Positions 57,905-64,000 of a stretch of DNA of 64,000 nt are shown in pieces; position 1 is the first letter of the stretch; the number at the start of each line of letters is the position of its first letter. The stretch covers positions 310,001 through 374,000 of the forward strand of contig CAVYDG010000010.1 of NCBI GenBank assembly GCA_963767245.1. The letters run 5' to 3'. The position numbers were made by a program, and so were the translations under genes. The notes below the pieces were generated by a model. That model had not been told where the DNA came from, did no database searches, and saw only the letters and a list, made by a program, of their open reading frames with translations. The stretch comes from Roseiarcus sp963767245 (lineage in GTDB: Bacteria; Pseudomonadota; Alphaproteobacteria; Rhizobiales; Beijerinckiaceae).

Positions 57905-59267
57905 CGGTGTGAGGAAGGCGGCGTAACGGGGTTGGTGATCAAGCCACCCGAACCTCCAAACAGGAGCGTTACGCCATGACTGAGAATAGAGTTGTTGCCC
58001 TTCGACAGAAAGGGGCAATCGACGATCCGCTCACTGAAATACTGCGAACCGGCGCGCGTCGACTGATCGCCCAGGCGGTGACGGTGGAGTTCGAGACATT
58101 TCTGGCCTCGACCGCGGAGCTCGTGCTTCCGGATGGCCGCCAACGGGTGGTTCGCCACGGGCATGATCCGGTTCGCGCGATCCAGACGGGAATCGGCCCG
58201 GTCGAAGTGCAAAAGCCGAAGGCCCGCGATCGCGCCGCCGCTTCGGGGGAGCGCCTTCGCTTCTCGTCGAACATCCTGCCCAAATGGGCGCGGCGCACCA
58301 AGAGCCTCGACGCCCTGTTGCCGGTTCTCTATCTGCGCGGGATTTCCGCCGGCGATTTCCAGGAGGCCCTCGCCGCCTTGCTCGGCAGGGACGCGCCCAA
58401 CCTCTCCGCTGCGGTGATCGGGCGCCTCAAGAGCGAGTGGGAGGACGAATATCGGCGATGGCAGAAGCGCGATTTGTCGGCGCGCCATTACGTCTACGTC
58501 TGGGCGGACGGCGTCTATTTGCAGGCGCGCATGGAGCCGCAGGCCGAATGCATGCTGGTGCTGATGGGCGCGACGGCGGAAGGCAAGAAGGAGCTGATCG
58601 GCTTTCAGACGGGCATGCGGGAGAGCGGTCAAAGCTGGAAGGAACTACTCGTCGATTTGAAGGCGCGCGGCTTGGTCGTCGCGCCGCAAGTCGCCATTGG
58701 CGATGGCGCGCTCGGGTTTTGGAAGGCCCTCGACGAGGCGTTCCCGACGACGCGTCATCAGCGATGCTGGCTGCACAAGACATTGAACGTGCTCGACAAG
58801 CTCCCGAAGTCGATGCAACCCAACGCGCACAAGGATCTGCGCGAGATCTGGCTGTCGCCGAGCCGGGGTGCGGCGGAAGCGGCGATGACGACCTTCGCCG
58901 AGAAATACGCGCCCAAATACGACAAGGCCGTCGAATGCCTAACCAAGGATCAGCAGACACTGCTGACGTTCTTCGACCTTCCCGCCGATCATTGGGACCA
59001 CTTGCGAACCTCGAACCCGATCGAGAGCGTGTTCGCGACGGTGAGGCATCGCACCGTCCGCATGAAAGGCGCGCTGTCGCAGGACACCGCGCGTCTCATG
59101 GTGTTCAAACTGGTGATCGCGGCGTCCAGGACCTGGCGGCGATTGCAAGGTCAAAACCAGTTGCCGAAAGTCGTCAACGGTATAAAGTTCAAGGACGGAA
59201 TTGAAGCTGTCGCCGAAATCAAATCCGCCGCTTGATTCACGCCGTCACCGATTTTCCCGTGTAGCTC
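57882..59267. mobile_element. IS256-family-like insertion sequence
   Basis: Element of 1,386 bases. Terminal inverted repeats begin GAGCTATGGGGGAAACTGGG at the left and GAGCTACACGGGAAAATCGG read inward from the right, and both continue into GTGACGG. The 9-bp direct repeat CCAACAGCA flanks it at 57873-57881 and 59268-59276, right for this family. One plus-strand transposase. It interrupts the codons GCC AAC AGC A/CC of the adhesin. Confidence 0.9.
57976..59235 (+). CDS. IS256-family (Mutator) transposase
   Basis: Intact transposase of 419 residues. Catalytic Asp residues lie in YVWADGVYLQARM and VAIGDGALGFWKAL, the RCWLHKTLNVLDKLPK motif follows, and the Glu is in TSNPIESVFATVRHRT. The stop is 32 bases from the right end of the element. 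Being intact, the element may still be mobile. Confidence 0.93.
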   Translation: MTENRVVALRQKGAIDDPLTEILRTGARRLIAQAVTVEFETFLASTAELVLPDGRQRVVRHGHDPVRAIQTGIGPVEVQKPKARDRAAASGERLRFSSNILPKWARRTKSLDALLPVLYLRGISAGDFQEALAALLGRDAPNLSAAVIGRLKSEWEDEYRRWQKRDLSARHYVYVWADGVYLQARMEPQAECMLVLMGATAEGKKELIGFQTGMRESGQSWKELLVDLKARGLVVAPQVAIGDGALGFWKALDEAFPTTRHQRCWLHKTLNVLDKLPKSMQPNAHKDLREIWLSPSRGAAEAAMTTFAEKYAPKYDKAVECLTKDQQTLLTFFDLPADHWDHLRTSNPIESVFATVRHRTVRMKGALSQDTARLMVFKLVIAASRTWRRLQGQNQLPKVVNGIKFKDGIEAVAEIKSAA

Positions 59268-59779
59268 CCAACAGCACCGCGCTCGGCGCAGGCGCTTCGA
59301 CCGGCGGCTATGCCGGCTCGACCGCGGTCGGCGCCGGGGCCCATAACACCGCAGCCAACCAGGTGGCGATCGGCACGGGCGGAACGACCTATTACCTGCC
59401 GGGCATCACCTCGTCGGCGAGCCTTGCGGCGCAAAGCGGGCCGACCACCTTCACCACCACCGATTCGTCGGGACATATCGCGAATTCGATCTACGGGCCG
59501 CAGGACATCGCGAACCTGTATAGCGACTTCAACAGCCTCCATAGCCAGATTCAAAAGGCTTACGAGGGATCGGCGGTCGCGATCGCGCTCGGCGGCGGAT
59601 TGATGCCGGAGGGCAAGAAGTTCGCGGTTACGGCGAACTATGGCAATTATAACGGCTACAGCGCTTTTGGGGCGGTCGGGTATGTGCGGCTTACCGACAA
59701 CATCTACGTCAATGGCGGCGTTGGCGTGGGCTTGAACAAGGGCGACGTCGGTGGGCGAATAGGCGCGACATTCGCTTGA
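59268..59779 (+). pseudogene. Adhesin C-terminal head/stalk and YadA anchor fragment
   Basis: Begins with the second target duplication, then NSTALGAGASTGGYAGSTAV (head), TGGTTYYLPGITSSASLAA, a short coiled stalk YSDFNSLHSQIQKAYEG and the four-strand YadA anchor (AVAIALGGGLMPEGKKFAVT to GGVGVGLNKGDVGGRIGATF). A longer frame starting in the IS at 59201 has no native start. The last residue is Ala after Phe, not the usual terminal aromatic. Confidence 0.82.
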
Positions 59780-59790
59780 TGAGGTCGTAG

Positions 59791-60357
59791 GTGAAGGCAA
59801 AAGCATGGGCGGCGGCCGGAGCTGCTTGGGTCGCCACGGCGGGCTTGGCGCTCGCGCAAGAGGGGCCGAAGCCCGCCCAGATTGACCGCAACGGCGTGTT
59901 CATCCTGATCCACGAGACGCTGCTCGCGCTCGATCAGGCGAACAAGACCAGGAATTACACTGTTCTTCGCGATCTCGGCTCGCCGGCCTTTCAGCAGAAC
60001 AACGCTGCACGACTGGGCGAGATCTTCGCCTCCGAGCGGCGCGACAATCTCGATCTTTCCGGCGTGGCGGTGCTCGAGCCCCAGCTTTCGCTGCTGCCGC
60101 AAATTGAGCCCAACGGACTCCTGCACATGACCGGGTTTTTTCCTTCGGCGCCCGAGCAGATCAATTTCGACGTGGCCTATGCTCCGGTGAACGGACAGTG
60201 GAAATTGTTCGGGATCAGCGTGGGACTCGCCCACACCGGACCGGCCGCGCCGGCGCCGGCCCCGGCGGCCGCCGCGCCTGCGCCGAAAGCGAAGCCGGAC
60301 AAGAAGCCTGGGGCAAAGTCGGATCGGCCCGCGCACCCCAAAGAGCCGCAGCCATAG
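59791..60357 (+). CDS. Exported protein next to the adhesin
   Basis: Protein of 188 residues from GTG 59791, 11 bases after the adhesin stop, so co-transcribed. Signal peptide (AWAAAGAAWVATAGLALA, cleavage near ALA-QE). The core has FILIHETLLALDQANKTRNY and YAPVNGQWKLFGISVGLA; the last 45 residues are Pro/Ala/Lys-rich (APAPAPAAAAPAPKAKPDKK), as in periplasmic linker tails. No family is named. It could assist adhesin export or be an unrelated periplasmic protein. Confidence 0.7.
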   Translation: MKAKAWAAAGAAWVATAGLALAQEGPKPAQIDRNGVFILIHETLLALDQANKTRNYTVLRDLGSPAFQQNNAARLGEIFASERRDNLDLSGVAVLEPQLSLLPQIEPNGLLHMTGFFPSAPEQINFDVAYAPVNGQWKLFGISVGLAHTGPAAPAPAPAAAAPAPKAKPDKKPGAKSDRPAHPKEPQP

Positions 60358-60360
60358 CCA

Positions 60361-61131
60361 ATGCTGCCTGACGCCGCGCTGTTTTCAATGAAGGTGATGT
60401 TCGCGACGCCGTGCTACATTTCGGCGGTGAGCATGATTTACACGGTGGGCATCTTCGATCTGGTGATGCACACCAAGCGGTTCGGACCGGAGTGCATCCT
60501 GCACATGCACTCGGAGAGCCTGATCACCCGCGCGCGCAACAAGATGGTGCTCCGGTTCCTCGAGGATGAATTGCTCACCCATCTGTTCTGGATCGATTCG
60601 GACATTGGCTTCACGCCGCAGCAGGTTTGCCGGCTGCTGCTGGCCGATCGCGACGTCGTGGCCGGCGTCTATCCGATGAAGAGCATGCACTGGCCGAAGG
60701 AGGGCTTGCCCAACGGAACGACGCGCGAGCAATTCGAGGTCCGCTATGGCGAATATCCGTTCAACGAGATGGGAAAGATGAGCCAGTACGCGGATGCCGA
60801 CGGCTTTGCTGAAGTGGCCGAAGCGCCGACCGGGTTCATGGCCATCAAGCGCCACGTTTTCTATAAGATGATGCAACATTATCCTGAGCTCAACTATGTC
60901 CCTGACGGGCCGAGACCCCATCCGCAGGCGCATCTGCACTGGCTGTTCTTCGACTGCATGGTCGATCCCGATTCGCGTCGTTATCTGTCGGAAGACTTCG
61001 CTTTCTGCCGCCGCTGGCGCGACATGGGCGGCAAGGTCTATGTCGACCTCAACTCGAAGCTTCAGCACGCCGGCCAGCACCTTTACCGCGGCGATCTGAT
61101 CGAGAGCCTGAAGCTGCAGGACCGATGGTGA
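60361..61131 (+). CDS. Glycosyltransferase-like protein next to the adhesin
   Basis: Protein of 256 residues with features of a GT-A glycosyltransferase: MFATPCYISAVSMIYTVGIF at the start, a DxD-type motif in LFWIDSDIGFTPQQVC, and the acceptor-side YLSEDFAFCRRWRDMGGKVY. No membrane segment. It starts 3 bases after the previous stop (ATG 60361; ATG 60391 also possible). Placement right after a giant adhesin raises the idea that it glycosylates the adhesin or a surface polymer, as known for some other adhesins; this is inference. Confidence 0.75.
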   Translation: MLPDAALFSMKVMFATPCYISAVSMIYTVGIFDLVMHTKRFGPECILHMHSESLITRARNKMVLRFLEDELLTHLFWIDSDIGFTPQQVCRLLLADRDVVAGVYPMKSMHWPKEGLPNGTTREQFEVRYGEYPFNEMGKMSQYADADGFAEVAEAPTGFMAIKRHVFYKMMQHYPELNYVPDGPRPHPQAHLHWLFFDCMVDPDSRRYLSEDFAFCRRWRDMGGKVYVDLNSKLQHAGQHLYRGDLIESLKLQDRW

Positions 61132-61731
61132 GGCGTCGCCTCAATATATTAGTAATATCAATATTGTAGATCGTGGCGGAGGGGGCGTCCGCCATACTGC
61201 CAGCAATTTCAAGCGCTTGTCCGTTTCCGCCAAAACCTTGTCCACGCGCCTTGTCCACGCGCGTCCGAACGTGGCACGCAAGGCTAAGTGTGGGCAAGAT
61301 GTTGGCTATGTTCTTGCCGCCGTTGACGCATGAGGCAGCCAGTCGCGCTCTTTGGGATTCACCTACGAGTGGCATTGTCGCATTGGCTAGGAGCCTGCTC
61401 GGCTGTCGACCGTCACGGACATCTCCGGTTGCGCGCTATTTCGCGCAGCCGCGCCGCTCCGACCGGGTGAGACCGGGGGCGGGCATGCTAATGGCGGGCC
61501 TCGGGTTGGACACGAGACCTAAGAAGCGCCGTCCCGGAGTTGGGACGGGGAGACGGCAAGTTCCCGGCCTCTAGGAGCTCAAGCTCCTTGAAGGCGCTCC
61601 AGCCGAAGGCCGTTAGGCCCCGGCAAATCAGGGCTCCTGCGGGGTTCAAGAAGCCTCGACCCATCACCTCACCAAGCGAACCATCTTCGTTCGTTTGCGC
61701 TGGCCTTTGACGCCAGCAGTGAGGCATCCCC
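61132..61731. other. Intergenic, junction to mobile-element sequence
   Basis: About 600 bases without a supported gene. At 61141-61169 there is an AT-rich block with AATATATTAG and CAATATTG, unlike the GC-rich surroundings. Composition and short frames after about 61470 suggest a border between the adhesin locus and a mobile element; no att site was identified. Confidence 0.35.
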
Positions 61732-62034
61732 GTGCGCTACAGGTTCCTTCCTCTTCCACCCTTATTCGACCCGGTCGACGCGACCGTTGACGAGGTCGCA
61801 AGCTATCGACGCGAGAGCCGCTGGACGCACCCGCGCCAGCGCGTGTCAAGCGCCGCGCTCAATCTCTTGAAGATGCGTGAGGGATGGCCCGGAACGCAAA
61901 GGCCCCCGGGCGGATGCAGCGCCGAGGGCCGGAAGTCGCTATCGTTCTCACCAGTACGAGCGCCTTCTAGAGCCAACCTGCGAATAAGGCAAACCGCCAA
62001 GGCAATCGCGCACAGCCGGAAGGTGCGGCGATGA
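61732..62034 (+). CDS. Small basic hypothetical protein
   Basis: A 100-codon frame from GTG 61732 whose stop overlaps the next ATG as ATGA, the sign of a coupled gene pair. The product is rich in Arg and Pro (MRYRFLPLPPLFDP; RRESRWTHPRQRV). No family recognised. It may be a phage or plasmid gene, or chance. Confidence 0.4.
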   Translation: MRYRFLPLPPLFDPVDATVDEVASYRRESRWTHPRQRVSSAALNLLKMREGWPGTQRPPGGCSAEGRKSLSFSPVRAPSRANLRIRQTAKAIAHSRKVRR

Positions 62035-62118
62035 GCGCGCGGGCCATCGTATCAGGGACAATCTACAAGCCGCCCGTCGCAAAGACGAGCAAGGCGGGTA
62101 AGCCCTACGTCTTCGCTA

Positions 62119-63246
62119 AGCAGACTCCCTCAGCTTGACCAACGAATCGCAGGTGTGATTCGATCTTCGCGTTGATTCGCGGAGGCGGGGCGTGGCGGGC
62201 AAATCTCGGGTGACGGCGGGTGACCAACAGCGCAACGCACTGCTGACGTTAGCCCATTCACGCGATCGGGGCGAGGCTGATCGGGCGCGGGCGATATTGC
62301 TGACGTTGTCGGGATGGACCAGCCCGCGCATTGCGGAAGCCTTCAGCGTGCGCGAAGACACGGTGCGTCTTTGGCGCAGCGAGTTCGCGCGCGGCGGTGT
62401 CGAGGCGTTGAAGGCGACCGTGGCGCTCGGCCCGCCACCGGTAAAGACCGAAGCCGCGCTGCGTGTCGTCGCGCCTCTGCTCGAAGCTCCCGTCGCCGAC
62501 CGGCCCAACTGGACGATCCCGCGCCTCATGGCCGAGATCGAGGCGCGCGAGGGCGTCAAGATCGGCAAGTCGCAGTTGTCCAAGGCGTTGCGAAAAAAAA
62601 CTTCCGTTGGCGGCGGCCCCGGCACACGCTGAAAGGCCGCCAGATTGCCGCCGAGATCGAACGCGTGGGACTGCGCCTTCAACTGCGCAAGGCTCAGGCC
62701 GAAGCCGGCGACATCATCCTCCTCTACGGCGACGAGAGCGAGGCCCTGACGCACCCTTATCTGGCGCGGGCGTGGGCCTTGCGCGGTGCGGACCTGCGGG
62801 TGCCGGCGCCGGGTCAGGCCAAGAAAGTGGCGATAATCGGCTCACTCGATCATGTCACGCGCCAGTTGATTGTGCATACGAGCCAGACCAAGCGCAGCCG
62901 CGACTTCATCGCTCACCTCGAGCAACTCGACCACCTGTTCGGTCCTCAACCAGGACGGGCAATAAAACCGGTCGTACTGGTCGAGGACAACGGGCCGATC
63001 CATGTCAGCAAGCTCACTCTTAAAGCCATCGAGGCGCGCAAACACTGGCTCACCGTCGAGTGGCTGCCAAAATACGCACCCGAACTCAACGACATCGAGG
63101 TTGTCTGGCACGATCTCAAGGCGCGCCATCTGGCCCATCAGACCTTCGCTGATGCCGACGTCCTCGACCGCGCAATCCACGCAGCCGTGGCTGCCCTGAA
63201 CCGGGAGCGAACTGTCAATCCGTTGGTCATTCAAAGAATCTCTGCT
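62119..63246. mobile_element. IS630-family-like insertion sequence
   Basis: Element of 1,128 bases, flanked by the TA duplication of this family at 62117-62118 and 63247-63248. Ends begin AGCAGA on both sides, with TGACCAACG further in as a second shared block. It carries one transposase on the plus strand, apparently read through a frameshift. Inserted in the SSB-like gene. Confidence 0.85.
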
Positions 63247-63249
63247 TAG
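62192..63249 (+). CDS. IS630-family transposase, likely -1 frameshift
   Basis: Two overlapping frames. The first (from GTG 62192) gives the helix-turn-helix part GWTSPRIAEAFSVREDTVRL; the second, one base back, gives the DDE domain (ILLYGDESEALTHPYLARAW, VVLVEDNGPIHVSK, NDIEVVWHDLKARH). The switch is at eight A residues (about 62594-62601), a slippery site A AAA AAA used by such elements for programmed -1 shifting. The stop TAG is completed by the target TA plus G outside the element. Confidence 0.82.
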
Positions 63250-63538
63250 ATCCGAGAAGGTAACGGCGAGCGCGTCCGCTGGTGGAAGTGCTTCGTTTTC
63301 AACGAGGCCGTCATCAACGAGGTCATGCAGCTTGTCGACAGCGAAGCGATCTCGGTCAGCGGTGAATTTGATTGCGAGGTCTACGCGCCCGCTGGAGGCG
63401 ACTCGCGCTTAAGCTGGAAGATTGTGGCGGAGGCCATTCTGTCGGCCAGACGTAAGCCGAAGCCTCGCCAAACGAAGACTATAGAACCTCGGTTGGTCCG
63501 AGCCGCGCCCAGCCTTTTCGAAGAAGGGAGGCCGCTCG

Positions 63539-64000
63539 ATGACGACATTCCCTTCTGAACTGGACGCACCTCCGCTCGACGCTCCCTACGACGTCCGCTT
63601 TGTTGATTTCGCCGAAATCAGCGGCGCCGAGTTGGATCATAATCCCCCGGATCGGCAATCACGAACGACAGCCTCCCCGACCACGACGCCCCACGGCCTA
63701 GATGCGCGATGTTCGCTTAACGTCGAATCGAGACGTCGGTCACCGCTCAGTTCGCCCTTAGGGAAGATGCTCCCGCGCAACTGGCTATGGGAAGAGATCC
63801 GGCGACAACCCAACGGTTCCCGGAATGGGCCGATTCACGAGCGAGTTCTGCTATTCGCGATGATCGCTAGGCGGCAAAAATCCGCCCAAGAGCGGACCTA
63901 CGCCGTGACGGACGGGATCCTTGCTACACTTGCGCCGCCGCCTCGCGGAATACCCCCCGCAGCCAGATCAGACCAGCATCCTGTGAACGGTATTTGTGCC
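63539..64000 (+). CDS. Hypothetical protein, open to the window end
   Basis: A frame of 154 codons from ATG 63539 with no stop before the window ends. It overlaps the last 20 bases of the SSB-like gene, so coupling is likely. The product is Pro/Arg-rich (LDAPPLDAPYDVRFVDFAEI; RNWLWEEIRRQPNGSRNG). No domain recognised. An alternative is chance, but more than 460 open bases in this frame next to the SSB-like gene argue for a real gene. Confidence 0.5.
   Translation, partial: MTTFPSELDAPPLDAPYDVRFVDFAEISGAELDHNPPDRQSRTTASPTTTPHGLDARCSLNVESRRRSPLSSPLGKMLPRNWLWEEIRRQPNGSRNGPIHERVLLFAMIARRQKSAQERTYAVTDGILATLAPPPRGIPPAARSDQHPVNGICA

Larger units (their letters stand above)
51386..59779 (+). pseudogene. 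Giant YadA-type trimeric autotransporter adhesin, split by two IS
   Basis: One adhesin gene read as three pieces: signal peptide (51386-51559), head (52790-57881) and anchor (59268-59779). Taking out each IS with one target duplication gives 5,769 bases, exactly 1,923 codons, leaving two opposite single-base shifts near 51508 and 53888. The product would be an outer-membrane trimeric autotransporter with an extended signal peptide, about 110 head repeats of 14 residues, more divergent GAVAIG-type head repeats, a very short stalk (YSDFNSLHSQIQKAYEG) and a YadA anchor. As seen, the gene cannot make a surface-anchored product. Confidence 0.85.
62031..63558 (+). pseudogene. SSB-like protein gene split by an IS630-like element
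   Basis: ATG 62031 begins IVSGTIYKPPVAKTSKAGKP, an OB-fold start. After the IS the frame continues as IREGNGERVRWWKCFVFNEA and ends FEEGRPLDDDIPF. The acidic DDDIPF tail is the protein-docking tip of single-stranded DNA-binding proteins. Joining leaves one base short at the junction (GCTA/GATCC where GCTACGATC would read through). Length would be about 132 residues. Probably a phage- or plasmid-type SSB, now inactive. Confidence 0.65.

Overview
The window looks like a piece of a GC-rich alphaproteobacterial chromosome, most likely of the order Hyphomicrobiales (Rhizobiales). The evidence is the gene content and order (lnt - HTH regulator - metK - trmB; phoH - ybeY - corC; a GcrA-type protein), the ChoXWV choline importer, and the intergenic palindromic repeats typical of that group. 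This placement is inference. I saw no rRNA, tRNA or CRISPR array. Many genes, including essential ones such as metK, ybeY and lnt, are broken by single-base indels although the protein continues cleanly in another frame. Most of these are probably sequence or assembly errors rather than true pseudogenes.

Layout. 0-1 kb: end of a sugar ABC importer. 1-6 kb: a DUF4126 membrane protein, then a branched-chain amino acid block with a candidate attenuator, ilvB, a threonine-dehydratase-like gene and ilvN, closed by a terminator. 5.6-6.3 kb: a PemK/MazF-type toxin with a possible tiny partner. 6.3-16 kb: a choline/glycine-betaine region made of a GMC (choline dehydrogenase-like) oxidoreductase, an MttB-family methyltransferase, a dimethylglycine/sarcosine dehydrogenase-like flavoprotein and, on the opposite strand, the ChoXWV importer. 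Together these could import choline, oxidise it and remove methyl groups. 16-24 kb: argB, a BrnTA-like toxin-antitoxin pair, tsaB, rimI, miaB, phoH, ybeY and corC. 24-32 kb: a minus-strand accessory cluster (SDR, two alpha/beta hydrolases, DUF417, an exported protein), LysR and CGNR regulators with paired palindromes between them, and a mercuric-reductase-like flavoprotein. 32-39 kb: lnt, HTH regulator, metK, trmB, opgD and a mini GcrA-like protein. 39-50.7 kb: transporters, YghU, an ArsR/SRPBCC pair, a B12-binding radical SAM protein with a small HTH protein, gnd, ybgC, two tandem HdeA-like periplasmic proteins and a cold-shock protein.

51.4-61.1 kb is the most striking part: one giant YadA-type trimeric autotransporter adhesin gene (about 1,920 residues, roughly 110 fourteen-residue head repeats) split by two insertion sequences. 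An IS481-like element (51560-52782) sits at the signal-peptide/head boundary with a 7-bp target duplication. An IS256-like element (57882-59267) sits between head and membrane anchor with a 9-bp target duplication. Removing each element plus one duplication copy on paper rejoins signal peptide, head and anchor in frame. Two genes follow almost without a gap: an exported protein and a glycosyltransferase-like protein, forming a candidate adhesin locus.

61.7-64 kb looks like a mobile-element fragment: a small basic protein, an SSB-like gene (C-terminal DDDIPF tail) split by an IS630-like element with TA duplication, and an overlapping reading frame that stays open to the end of the window.
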